Source of the DNA: an uncultured Rhizobiaceae group bacterium
GTDB taxonomy: Bacteria; Pseudomonadota; Alphaproteobacteria; Rhizobiales; Rhizobiaceae
NCBI GenBank assembly: GCA_947501445.1
Contig: CANMVS010000003.1
Span: 248,001 to 312,000, forward strand
Length of the DNA stretch: 64,000 bases
Direction of reading: 5' to 3'
A model generated the notes under the pieces. It saw only the letters and a list, made by a program, of their open reading frames with translations. It did no database searches and had not been told where the DNA came from. Made by a program: the position numbers and the translations under genes. Shown here one piece after another: positions 9,575-17,309 of this stretch (position 1 is the first letter of the stretch; each line of letters begins with the position of its first letter).

Positions 9575-9982
9575 ATGAAATCGAAGTTACTCAAGACTGC
9601 ACTGGCGGCTTGCTTGGTGGTTAGTGTTTCTGGGGTTGGAACGGTGTATGCGCAGGATGATATGCGAAAGGCACAAGCGGCTGTACAATTCAGCCTTCCC
9701 ACCGCCCCTCCCGGCATGGTTCCCATGATTGTCTATGTGCCTGCGCAGCAGATGTATGGACAGCCAATGGCTGCACCAGTGCAACCTGTCCCGCCGCATA
9801 CACATGCACCGCAGGCAGCACAGACAATCGATGCAACGCATTGCTCAATTAATGATGTTGCTGTGCTGACGCAGGATGGGGCGAGTTGTGAAAAAGCAGG
9901 TGGGAAGGTTGCGGCCGAGAGGGCGAGTTTCTATTTTTGTTGGGGCAATGGCTATACGGTTAAGCACAAAAGGGACTGCTAA
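9575..9982 (+). CDS. Small secreted protein, function unknown
   Basis: 135 residues with a clear Sec signal peptide (KSKLLK, hydrophobic AALAACLVVSVSG core, probable cleavage after VYAQ near 27). The mature part is rich in Pro, Met and Gln (PPGMVPMIVYVPAQQMYGQPM, then PPHTHAP). The C-terminal half has four cysteines (HCSI, SCEKAGG, FCWGNG and the C-terminal Cys), which could make two disulphides in the periplasm. A strong GGAGG lies 9 bases before the ATG. A 6-bp inverted repeat (CGAAAT/ATTTCG, 9545-9561) ends at the first G of that site and might modulate translation. The gene stands alone. No family recognised. Confidence 0.8.
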   Translation: MKSKLLKTALAACLVVSVSGVGTVYAQDDMRKAQAAVQFSLPTAPPGMVPMIVYVPAQQMYGQPMAAPVQPVPPHTHAPQAAQTIDATHCSINDVAVLTQDGASCEKAGGKVAAERASFYFCWGNGYTVKHKRDC

Positions 9983-10019
9983 GTTTGATATACGGGTCCA
10001 AGTCTCGCGCGTGTTGAAT

Positions 10020-10217
10020 TTACCTCTCAACAGCCTTTAATATCCGTTCCAGTGTCTTTGACTGCTCCTTTTGAAGCACTTCAATCCCGGTCAGGAGTTC
10101 ACGTGCATCGCCTGACCGGTTTTCACTACGGTCTACCTGATCCCCAATATCGTTGAGATTATCGGCATTGGCCGAAACAGTCGTTTGCAAAGCGCCATAG
10201 CCGGACGCAGCCAGCAA
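10020..10217 (-). pseudogene. Possible gene remnant, unknown
   Basis: Coding-like stretch ending ...QKEQSKTLERILKAVER with a TAA at 10020. Upstream the frame stays open only to a TAG about 40 bp before the TTG at 10217, with no ATG and no ribosome binding site; coding-like text continues upstream in another frame. This suggests the 3' end of a decayed gene with a predicted coiled-coil tail (residues NLNDIGDQVDRSENRS onward). Plus-strand ORFs over 10185-10551 also lack starts and were not accepted. I recognise no family. Confidence 0.3.
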
Positions 10218-10576
10218 GGGCTGAACAATACGCCCGCCACTGACAGGACGCTATCCTGCACTTATTTGCCGCCTCGTATCGCCTCTGGATGCCAGCAGAG
10301 ATGTCGCCGGAAGGAATGCTTGACCCCTACGGATTATCTGCTTCTTCATGTGCATCTCGGCGAACAAGGGTGGCCTCTACAGACCCTATCTTCGGGCTCT
10401 TGCGCGCATATGTGGGTTTGTCGATATGCCTGAATTCCTGCAGCGTATTTTGTCAGTGATCGATGATTGCCGTGCCACAAAATACCCGCAGGAACGCAAA
10501 AATTCGAAATTACCCGATTGGGTGCTGACGGAAACACAATTATGTATTTAAAATAAACAACTTAGAAGAAAGACAA

Positions 10577-10652
10577 TGGTGCCGCTTACGTGACTCGAAC
10601 ACGTGACCCCCGCATTACGAATGCGATGCTCTACCAACTGAGCTAAAGCGGC
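10577..10652 (-). tRNA. tRNA-Thr (anticodon CGU)
   Basis: The reverse strand folds as a complete cloverleaf: acceptor GCCGCTT paired with AAGCGGC, D arm GCTC...GAGC, anticodon stem TCGCA/TGCGG with loop TTCGTAA (anticodon CGT in DNA, reading ACG), variable loop GGGTC, T arm ACGTG-TTCGAGT-CACGT, discriminator A. The 3' CCA is encoded (10577-10579). 76 nt. Confidence 0.97.
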
Positions 10653-10850
10653 CCTGATCCCCATGGGGACAGTGCAATTGATTGGTGATCAACACCCTCA
10701 ATGCCGCGCTGATTACCTGCAATCGACACAAAATTCAAGGCGCAATATGGTCAATGATCAATTGCCGGTAAAACAAAACTGCTGCGTTGGTAACCGCTGG
10801 TTTCTGATCCAGCGTATGCGCCAACGCACCGGTGCGGTAAGCAACTGATG

Positions 10851-11867
10851 TCAGGAACTATGCCGCACGATCAATTCTGGCTCTATTTGCATGGGTTCCC
10901 AATTGCCCTGGGATGTGGAGGACAAAAGTGCAACGATACGCATTGCGGCCTGCCTGCCAATATTGCGCGCACCGACATCAATTGTGGTGATTGCCGGAAT
11001 GGCATGTTCAGAAAGGTCGTAACTGCCAAACCCGCCGATTGCCATATCTTCCGGTACGCGAAGTCCACTGCGCTGGCATTCTGTCATGGCGCCAAAGGCC
11101 GACAGGTCTGAAACGCACATCACAGCTTGCGTATTGGGCCACTGTGAGAGCATTTGTTTCATCGCGCGGGCACCCTCACGCATGGTGATCGGTGGTGTGC
11201 CAAATGCGACAAGCCGTGTAGCTTCCAGCCCGCTGTCGCACAGCGCCTGCAAAAAACCCGCCCTGCGGTCCGCTCCACGGGCATCGCGCGAGGTGTCACC
11301 GCCGATAAAGCCGATGCGTTCATAGCCCCGTTCAACAAAGTGTTGAACCATCAACCGGCCAGCCTGTGCATTGGAAAAGCCGATCACCTGATCGATCGGT
11401 TCATGCGGCAGGTCCCACATTTCAACGACGGGCACACCGGCATTGACCAGGAACCGGCGGCATCGATCCGTGTGTGTGCCACCCGTTACAATAACAGCTT
11501 CAGGTCGTCGTCGCAGGAACAATTCTACCAGCCGCTCCTCTTCTTTGACGTCATAGTCACTGTAGCCAAGCAATATCTGCAGGTTGGTTTCCCGCAGACC
11601 CTCGGTCAGGCCGCGCAGCGTATCGGCAAAATTTGCATTGCTGACCGATGGAATAATGACCGCAACGAAGCCCGTTTTGCGCGAGGACAACCCGGAAGCC
11701 GTGCTGTCAATCACATAGCCAAGGGCATCAGCGGCTTCCCTAATCCGGTCACGGGTCTGTTTGCTGACAGAGGCGTCATCCTTGAAGGCACGTGAAACCG
11801 TCATCGACGATACACCGGTCGCATGTGCCACATCTGCCATTGTCGGCGTTTTGCTGGTTTTTTTCAT
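10851..11867 (-). CDS. LacI-family transcriptional regulator (sugar-acid regulon)
   Basis: 338 residues. N-terminal helix-turn-helix (TMADVAHATGVSSMTVSRAFKD, about 9-30) and hinge region, followed by a periplasmic-binding-protein-like effector domain (GFVAVIIPSVSNANFADTLRGL onward), typical of LacI/GntR repressors. The operator-like TGTTATCGCTACCA at 11879-11892 is 11 bp upstream of the ATG, suggesting autoregulation. Variants of the same operator precede the idonate/gluconate genes and both ABC transporter blocks, so this protein, the LacI at 23493, or both probably control them. The effector is inferred to be a sugar acid such as gluconate, 5-ketogluconate or idonate; the sequence does not prove which. 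Confidence 0.88.
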   Translation of the reverse strand: MKKTSKTPTMADVAHATGVSSMTVSRAFKDDASVSKQTRDRIREAADALGYVIDSTASGLSSRKTGFVAVIIPSVSNANFADTLRGLTEGLRETNLQILLGYSDYDVKEEERLVELFLRRRPEAVIVTGGTHTDRCRRFLVNAGVPVVEMWDLPHEPIDQVIGFSNAQAGRLMVQHFVERGYERIGFIGGDTSRDARGADRRAGFLQALCDSGLEATRLVAFGTPPITMREGARAMKQMLSQWPNTQAVMCVSDLSAFGAMTECQRSGLRVPEDMAIGGFGSYDLSEHAIPAITTIDVGARNIGRQAAMRIVALLSSTSQGNWEPMQIEPELIVRHSS

Positions 11868-11878
11868 TCTGCACTGAT

Positions 11879-11892
11879 TGTTATCGCTACCA
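11879..11892. promoter_or_regulatory. LacI-type operator O1
   Basis: TGTTATCGCTACCA, one mismatch from the 14-bp operators at 16199 and 28489. It lies just upstream of the lacI start at 11867. Confidence 0.6.
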
Positions 11893-12060
11893 AAGGGCCG
11901 ATGACAAGCGCACCTCAGGCGAACAGGCGGTTTTACCCAAAAAAATGAACTCTTGTGCCATGTTCTGCACAGAATAAGGGATGCCAGGCACTGCGAACCC
12001 CGATCGGCCTTCGGTCAACTACCAGTGGGATCGTCGGCTCCACGGCTTTCGCTACTCATT

Positions 12061-12660
12061 TCATCCGACGCGTGCGTCGAGGATTTTATCTATCAATCCC
12101 CACTCCAGTGCTTCCTGCGAGGTCATGAAACGATCGCGATCAAGCGCTTTTTCCACCTCTTCAAAAGTGCGTCCGCAATGGTGCGCGTATAGTCTGGTGA
12201 TGCGGTTTTTGGTTTGCTTCATTTCCTCTGCATGGATGAGAATGTCTGAAGTCTGTCCCTGAAAGCCACCCAGAGGTTGGTGCACATGCAAACTCGCATT
12301 GGGCAGCGCAGCACGGCCACCCGGTTCACCTGCCATCAAAAGGAATGAACCCATCGAGCGTGCTGTTCCCATGCACAGCGTATGAACCGGTGCCTGAATG
12401 AAACGCATCGTGTCATAGACCGCAAGGCCACTGGTAATCACACCGCCGGGTGAATTGATATAGAGGCTGATCGGTTTCTTGGGGTTTTCAGCTTCCAGGT
12501 GCAGCAATTGTGCGCATACGAGTGCGGACACGGTATCATTTACCTCACCGTTGAGAAAAACAATCCTCTCGCGTAGTAGACGCGAATAGATGTCAAAAGA
12601 CCGCTCTCCGTCGCTTGATTGTTCAACAACCATTGGGACGAGTTGCATCGCTTCGCTCAT
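12061..12660 (-). CDS. clpP: ATP-dependent Clp protease proteolytic subunit (ClpP paralogue)
   Basis: 199 residues. The N-terminus [20 protein letters not shown] resembles the LVPMVVEQ start of housekeeping ClpP. Landmarks are the INSPGG oxyanion strand, catalytic Ser in ARSMGSFLL, catalytic His in HVHQPLGG, and a conserved Asp in the DRDRFMT region. It forms a degradative tetradecamer with a Clp ATPase in the cytoplasm. The frame continues upstream to a GTG at 12711, but that codon lies in a RIME-like repeat; the ATG at 12660 has GGAG 7 bases upstream and gives the family's normal N-terminus. No clpX or clpA is adjacent, so this is probably an accessory ClpP. The usual ClpP 'AAS' before the serine neighbourhood is here TARS. 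Confidence 0.9.
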   Translation of the reverse strand: MSEAMQLVPMVVEQSSDGERSFDIYSRLLRERIVFLNGEVNDTVSALVCAQLLHLEAENPKKPISLYINSPGGVITSGLAVYDTMRFIQAPVHTLCMGTARSMGSFLLMAGEPGGRAALPNASLHVHQPLGGFQGQTSDILIHAEEMKQTKNRITRLYAHHCGRTFEEVEKALDRDRFMTSQEALEWGLIDKILDARVG

Positions 12661-12698
12661 CGGCGAACTCCAATCTTCTATAAATTTAACTGTGATTT

Positions 12699-12801
12699 CA
12701 GACCGTTTCACGTTTTTTTAGAAACGGGATAACGGTGTCGGCTTTTGATTTTGTTGATGCATTCAGGCTTTTCTGATTTCATCAAAACCTGAATTGCTCT
12801 G
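12699..12801 (+). repeat. RIME-like intergenic repeat, copy 2
   Basis: Two consecutive palindromes: CCGTTTC...GAAACGG, then ATTCAGG...AAAACCTGAAT, joined by AACGGTGTCGGC and TTTGATTTTGTTGATGC. It lies between clpP and the SRPBCC gene and overlaps the spurious GTG extension of clpP. Confidence 0.85.
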
Positions 12802-12806
12802 GTGTG

Positions 12807-13160
12807 TCAGGCGGCCTGCATAACGGGCGACCTGTTGTCGTTTGCGATCATCTTTTGATCCTGCCTTGCGTCCGCAAGCTCATGAATAATGCGAAGATTT
12901 GTTCCACCAGTCTGGCTGGGGGTGATTTGAATTGTGGCGACGCTTTCAAGAAATGGCGGATCGCTATCAAGCATCCGGTAACGAACTTCCTGCTCCGGTA
13001 TGAATGAGATCGCTTCAGGATCACATAATTCTGCGTTGGGCAACCATATTTCGCGAAATTCCGCAATGCTGATCGCCCGCCAGACCTTTTGAACCGACGC
13101 GTCAATTTCATAGTCCAATATAACTCTGTTTTTCTGCTTATTGGCTTGATTGTATTTCAT
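12807..13160 (-). CDS. SRPBCC (START/Bet v1-like) domain protein
   Basis: 117 residues. The chain begins MKYNQANKQKNRVILDYEI and contains the AHSA1-type motif VQKVWRAISIAEFREIWLPN, placing it among the SRPBCC ligand-binding domains often encoded beside ArsR regulators. The ATG overlaps the stop of the upstream arsR-like gene as ATGA (13157-13160), indicating translational coupling. Ligand unknown. It is shorter than typical AHSA1 proteins (~140-150) and ends in a polar tail. Confidence 0.82.
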   Translation of the reverse strand: MKYNQANKQKNRVILDYEIDASVQKVWRAISIAEFREIWLPNAELCDPEAISFIPEQEVRYRMLDSDPPFLESVATIQITPSQTGGTNLRIIHELADARQDQKMIANDNRSPVMQAA

Positions 13161-13471
13161 TGATCCATGTCCTTCAGCAGCCCTTTGAGGGCGTCTATCC
13201 GCGCTGGCCAGTAGGATCTGTATTTCGTCAACCACTGCGCTATGAACACCAGGCCGTCCGGGTTGACCTGATAGTTTACGAAACGCCCGTGTCGTTCTTC
13301 CTGCACCAGCTTTGCACCCCGCAAAACGGTCAGATGTTGTGACATGGCCGGTTGGCTGATCTCCATACCCTCGCGCAACGCGCTGGCGTTCATCTCTCCT
13401 GAAGACAATTTCTCCAGGATCGCGCGTCTGGTCGGATCAGCCAGAGCTTTGAATATGTCATTTTCCATCAT
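13157..13471 (-). CDS. ArsR-family winged-helix regulator
   Basis: 104 residues. MENDIFKALADPTRRAILEKLSSGEMNAS followed by the recognition helix ISQPAMSQHLTVLRGAKLVQEERHGRFVNYQV is the classical metal-independent ArsR subgroup that partners SRPBCC proteins. No metal-binding CxC is visible. It is likely autoregulatory; a direct motif ACATAAGCAG...CTTATGTGAT lies just upstream (about 13480-13500) and could be its operator. First gene of a two-gene operon with the SRPBCC protein. Confidence 0.9.
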   Translation of the reverse strand: MMENDIFKALADPTRRAILEKLSSGEMNASALREGMEISQPAMSQHLTVLRGAKLVQEERHGRFVNYQVNPDGLVFIAQWLTKYRSYWPARIDALKGLLKDMDQ

Positions 13472-13662
13472 GACAACACATAAGCAGATACTTATGTGAT
13501 TCGCAAGTCCTTTTTGCAGGACATGCGTTGCCCGTCACCATCGGCCTGATGTCCGGTCCTGTGGACGTGGCTTTTTTATCACGAGCAGTCCGTTGCGGTC
13601 GTCCGCACAGACTTTGAAAGGTGGCTGCTATCGAGTGTGGGGCGTATCAGTGATCGTTCAGA

Positions 13663-13995
13663 TCACAGGACAAAGCTTTGTGCCTGCGTGACATGGTGGT
13701 GTATGCGACCATCGAAATATTGATCGACCAGTTTGGCGGTCATGTCTTTGGACTGAAAACGAGCGTCGCATTGCAGGGCCCTGTCCATGGATGCCAGATC
13801 AGGATAGCTGATTGCCAGTATCAAAGGATATTCCGGTGCGCCTTCATCACGCTCATCACTGAACATGACCCGCACTTCTGCAGCGCCGTCGAACTTTGTC
13901 CAAAGGGGTATCAGATTGGCATTGACGAAGGCCCGGAAAGCGTCTGTCTTGCCCGCTTTAACGGAGCCCTCGAAAAGTGCGTATCGGGTGATCAT
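13663..13995 (-). CDS. Small dimeric alpha+beta barrel-like protein, last gene of the sugar-acid operon
   Basis: 110 residues, starting MITRYALFEGSVKAGKTDAFRAFV. The beta-alpha-beta pattern and ending (YFDGRIHHHVTQAQSFVL) recall EthD/ferredoxin-fold dimeric barrels, but no catalytic residue can be named. Its start overlaps the stop of the dehydrogenase gene by four bases, so it belongs to the idnO-like/gntK operon and probably serves the same pathway. Function unknown. Confidence 0.75.
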   Translation of the reverse strand: MITRYALFEGSVKAGKTDAFRAFVNANLIPLWTKFDGAAEVRVMFSDERDEGAPEYPLILAISYPDLASMDRALQCDARFQSKDMTAKLVDQYFDGRIHHHVTQAQSFVL

Positions 13996-14879
13996 GCAGG
14001 CTCTCCTTGTTTCGGTCCTTCAAAATATTTCATCAAAGCGGCATTGTCAGCGCCGCCCAGTCCCGCCGATGTCAGCAGCCGGTGGATTTCGGCGCAGACC
14101 GCTGTTAACGGCATGGCTGTCTGCGTATCGCGGGCAAGGTCCTGCACCGCGTTGAGATCTTTCACCATATTGTCGATACGGCCGGTTGGCGTGTAATCCT
14201 TGACGGCCATTTTGCCCATGAATTCCTGAAGAATGGCGCTGTCTGCACGGCCACCCTTGATGGCCTGCGGAATCATCTTGGCATCCACACCGGCATCGAG
14301 CGCCAGTTGTGTTGCCTCTGCCACCGCAACAAAATTGAGTGCACACAACACCTGATTGATCAGCTTTGTCGTTTGTCCTGCACCTGACGGGCCCATCAGC
14401 GTATAATTACCGCACAGATGATCCATGACGCAGCGCGCTGCTTCAAAATCGTCGGCCTGTCCACCGGCCATGACTGTCAGCTGACCAATTGCGGCTTTGG
14501 GCGCACCGCCTGAAAGCGGGCAATCAAGCCAGCGCAATCCGCGCTGCTGGGCCTGCTCACTCAGAGCGCGTGTGGATGCCGGATCAATCGAGGACATATC
14601 GATGATCGTTGTGCCAGGTTGCGCCCCATCTACAACACCATTGGCACCAAAAACGGCTGCGCGGACGATGGCAGCGGAATTGAGGCTGAGTATGACATAT
14701 TGAGCCTTGCCGGCAGCACTGGCCGCCGATGGTGCCGCCTTTGCACCCTTGGCTACCAAAGCGCTGACTTTGACCGCATCAAGGTCAAATACATGCACAT
14801 TATTGTCGGTTTCCAGCAGTCGTGTGCCGATCGCGCTTCCCATAACGCCGGCACCGATCAACGCAATCTCATTGGTCAT
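13992..14879 (-). CDS. 3-hydroxyisobutyrate dehydrogenase-family NAD(P) oxidoreductase
   Basis: 295 residues of the beta-hydroxyacid dehydrogenase family. N-terminal Rossmann motif IALIGAGVMGSAIG, substrate-binding DCPLSGG near 122, and the catalytic Lys in GAGQTTKLINQ. Family members include 3-hydroxyisobutyrate dehydrogenase, tartronate semialdehyde reductase and several sugar-acid dehydrogenases; this one lies within a gluconate/idonate operon, overlapping gntK by 11 bp and the small downstream gene by 4 bp, so a sugar-acid-derived hydroxyacid is the likely substrate. Exact reaction unassigned. Confidence 0.85.
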   Translation of the reverse strand: MTNEIALIGAGVMGSAIGTRLLETDNNVHVFDLDAVKVSALVAKGAKAAPSAASAAGKAQYVILSLNSAAIVRAAVFGANGVVDGAQPGTTIIDMSSIDPASTRALSEQAQQRGLRWLDCPLSGGAPKAAIGQLTVMAGGQADDFEAARCVMDHLCGNYTLMGPSGAGQTTKLINQVLCALNFVAVAEATQLALDAGVDAKMIPQAIKGGRADSAILQEFMGKMAVKDYTPTGRIDNMVKDLNAVQDLARDTQTAMPLTAVCAEIHRLLTSAGLGGADNAALMKYFEGPKQGEPA

Positions 14880-15375
14880 TTAGCTCTCCAATTTTTGCAA
14901 CCAGTTGCTCTACTATGTCGCTTTCACGGCCTGAAATATCGATATTGATTGCCAGTTCGTCATTTTGTGGCACTTCCAGTGCTGCAAACTGGCTGTCCAG
15001 AAGACTGGGTGGCATGAAGTGGCCTGTTCGGGCCTGCATTCTTTCTTCAATGATTTGGCGCGAACCCTGCAGGTGCAAAAAGCAAACAGGCTCTCCTGCC
15101 GTTCGGGTGATATACGCACGATAGGCTCGTTTTAGGGCTGAACAGGCACAAAAGACCTGACCGCGTTTTTGCGCCAGCTGGGCACCCACGATCTCCAGCC
15201 AGGGCCACCGATCCGCGTCGCTCAAGGGTGTGCCTGCTCGCATGAGGGCGATATTGTGTGGCGGGTGAAATGTATCGCCGTCCAGATAGGAGCCACCGGT
15301 TTTTGCAGCAAGTGCCTCGGCTATGGTCGACTTGCCACAGCCCGAAACACCCATGACAACATACAGACGGTTCAT
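14869..15375 (-). CDS. gntK: Gluconokinase
   Basis: 168 residues, thermoresistant GntK type: MNRLYVVMGVSGCGKSTIAEAL contains the Walker A motif GVSGCGKST, followed by LDGDTFHPPHNIALMRAGTPLSDADRWPWLE, CACSALKRAYR and FMPPSLLDSQFAALE, all hallmark gluconokinase segments. It phosphorylates D-gluconate to 6-phosphogluconate. The ATG at 15375 begins two bases after the idnO-like stop; longer forms running into the upstream gene were rejected. The product feeds the gnd gene at 19748. Confidence 0.95.
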   Translation of the reverse strand: MNRLYVVMGVSGCGKSTIAEALAAKTGGSYLDGDTFHPPHNIALMRAGTPLSDADRWPWLEIVGAQLAQKRGQVFCACSALKRAYRAYITRTAGEPVCFLHLQGSRQIIEERMQARTGHFMPPSLLDSQFAALEVPQNDELAINIDISGRESDIVEQLVAKIGELNDQ

Positions 15376-15376
15376 A

Positions 15377-16150
15377 TCAAAGGGACGCCGTGATGCCGCC
15401 ATCCACATAAAGCGTATGGCCATTGACAAAACTGGAGGCTGCCGATGAAAGGAATATGCCGGCGCCGACCAGTTCCTCAACATTGCCCCAGCGACCGGCA
15501 GGTGTCCGTTTTTCCAGCCAGGCGCTGAATTCGGGATCACTGACAAGGGCGGCATTCAGTGGTGTGTCGAAATATCCCGGCGCTATGGCGTTGATCTGCA
15601 TGCCATATTTGGCCCAGTCGGTCGCCATGCCCTTGGTCAGATTCGCTACAGCGCCCTTTGTCGCCGTATAAGGCGCAATGCCCGGTCGGGCGAGCGCTGA
15701 TTGCACCGAGGCAATATTGATGATCTTGCCCTGTTTGCGGTCGATCATGTGACGCGCAACGGCCTGTCCGACGTTGAACACGCTGGTTACATTTGTCGCC
15801 AGTAGTTTTGCAAACATATCTGCCGGATAGTCCTCGAGCGGTGTACGAAATTGCATTCCGGCATTATTGACCAGAATGCCGATGGGGCCACTGGAAGCTT
15901 CAAATCCATCAACCGCCGCTTTCACCGCTTCATTGTCCGTCGCATCAAAGGCCAGCTGATGAACAGTCAGTCCCTGTTGGCGCAGCGTCGCTGCGGCATC
16001 TGCAAGCTTTTGCGCATTGCGACCGTTGAGAACAATGTTTGCACCTGCATCACCCAAACCCTTCGCCAGTGCATATCCAATGCCCTGAGATGACCCGGTA
16101 ATCAGCGCTGTTGTGTTCGAAAGGTCGAATAGATCTGTTCCGTGAGACAC
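15377..16150 (-). CDS. idnO: Gluconate 5-dehydrogenase-like SDR
   Basis: About 257 residues of classical short-chain dehydrogenase: TGSSQGIGYALA cofactor motif, NNAG, catalytic Ser (IASVQSA) and Tyr-Lys in YTATKGAV, closing LYVDGGITASL. The best fit is IdnO/5-keto-D-gluconate reductase, interconverting 5-ketogluconate and gluconate with NAD(P)H, which matches the neighbouring idnD and gntK. I prefer the GTG at 16150 (AGGA ~10 bases upstream; the protein then starts SHGTDLFDLSN as in relatives); an ATG at 16189 is possible. Divergent from the 2-hydroxyacid dehydrogenase gene, with a LacI operator between them. First gene of a four-gene operon. Confidence 0.85.
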   Translation of the reverse strand: MSHGTDLFDLSNTTALITGSSQGIGYALAKGLGDAGANIVLNGRNAQKLADAAATLRQQGLTVHQLAFDATDNEAVKAAVDGFEASSGPIGILVNNAGMQFRTPLEDYPADMFAKLLATNVTSVFNVGQAVARHMIDRKQGKIINIASVQSALARPGIAPYTATKGAVANLTKGMATDWAKYGMQINAIAPGYFDTPLNAALVSDPEFSAWLEKRTPAGRWGNVEELVGAGIFLSSAASSFVNGHTLYVDGGITASL

Positions 16151-16198
16151 CGTGATAATTTCCTTTTGCCCTCGACAAGTGCTTTTCATCTTGTATAT

Positions 16199-16212
16199 GT
16201 TATCGCTAACAT
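16199..16212. promoter_or_regulatory. LacI-type operator O2
   Basis: TGTTATCGCTAACA in the divergent promoter region between the idnO-like SDR and the 2-hydroxyacid dehydrogenase; identical to the site at 28489. Confidence 0.8.
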
Positions 16213-16243
16213 TATGCAAGTGAAATTATGGAACAGGCATGAA

Positions 16244-17191
16244 ATGACAAAGGTTGAGCTATTGCAAGTCGGACCCTATCCAAGCTGGGATGAGGGGCCT
16301 TTGAACGAGACATTTACAGTGCATCGCTATTTCGAGGCTGAAGATCAGGTGGCATTTCTGGCCCGTCACGGCAAGTCGATTCGCGCCATTGCCACCCGCG
16401 GCGAGATGGGGGCTGACAGACAAATGATTGATGCACTTCCGGCTTTGGAAATCATTTCGGTTTATGGTGTTGGATATGACGCGGTTGATCTTGATGCGGC
16501 AGCTGAACGTGGCATCAGGGTCACCAATACACCTGATGTTCTGACACGTGATGTTGCAGATCTGGGGGTCGCAATGATGCTGGCGCATTCACGTGGCATA
16601 ATCGGTGCGGAGGCCTGGGTAAAAGACGGCGATTGGCAAAAGCGCGGCCTTTACCCACTCAAAACCCGCGTTCACGGAAAGCGGGCAGGTATTCTCGGCA
16701 TGGGGCGGATCGGTTTTGAGGTTGCCCGGCGTCTTGCCGCCTTTGACATGGACGTTGTCTACAGCGATCTGCGGCCACGCGAATTTGCCGATGCGTGGCA
16801 ATTCGCGGCGGATCCGATCACGCTTGCAAGCCAATGTGACTTTTTGTTCGTGACGCTGGCAGCCACGCCTGCAACGCGTCATATTGTTGGCCGGGACGTT
16901 ATTGAAGCGCTTGGGCCGCAGGGCATGGTCATCAATATCTCCCGCGCGTCCAACATCGATGAAAATGCATTGCTGGACGCACTTGAAGACGGCAGACTTG
17001 GAAGTGCGGCGCTTGATGTCTTTGAAGGCGAACCGGCGCTGAACCAGCGGTTTTTACAGTTGGACAATGTTCTGCTGCAACCTCATCATGCATCCGGAAC
17101 GGTTGAGACGCGAAAAGCCATGGGCAAGCTGGTTCGCGATAATCTTGTGGCTCATTTTGAAGGGCAGGCACTGCCAACGCCGGTCAATTGA
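16244..17191 (+). CDS. D-2-hydroxyacid dehydrogenase (2-ketogluconate/hydroxypyruvate reductase-like)
   Basis: 315 residues from the ATG at 16244. NAD(P)-binding GILGMGRIGFEVARRL, catalytic Arg in NISRASNIDE, Glu in LDVFEGEP and His in LLQPHHASG are all present, so it should be active. Within the family it resembles the glyoxylate/hydroxypyruvate/2-ketogluconate reductases. In this context it probably reduces 2-ketogluconate or a related 2-keto acid. An upstream in-frame ATG at 16214 overlaps the operator, so I take the later start. Followed by idnD after 118 bp. Confidence 0.87.
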   Translation: MTKVELLQVGPYPSWDEGPLNETFTVHRYFEAEDQVAFLARHGKSIRAIATRGEMGADRQMIDALPALEIISVYGVGYDAVDLDAAAERGIRVTNTPDVLTRDVADLGVAMMLAHSRGIIGAEAWVKDGDWQKRGLYPLKTRVHGKRAGILGMGRIGFEVARRLAAFDMDVVYSDLRPREFADAWQFAADPITLASQCDFLFVTLAATPATRHIVGRDVIEALGPQGMVINISRASNIDENALLDALEDGRLGSAALDVFEGEPALNQRFLQLDNVLLQPHHASGTVETRKAMGKLVRDNLVAHFEGQALPTPVN

Positions 17192-17309
17192 CCATCGATA
17201 GGATTGTCGGCGCTTTTCTCAAAATCCAGAGCAGATGAAAGCCTGATATAAGCAGTAACATAGTTTTTGGCTTTACCCTCAAAGGCCATTCGAATTCCGG
17301 GACACAATC

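Noticed and set aside
10185-10551. Plus-strand ORFs that loosely recall a transposase C-terminus
   Set aside because: Similarity too vague, no start or inverted repeats, frames change; treated only as debris.
11154-11795. 213-codon plus-strand ORF
   Set aside because: Antisense shadow of the LacI gene, no start signals or recognisable domain.
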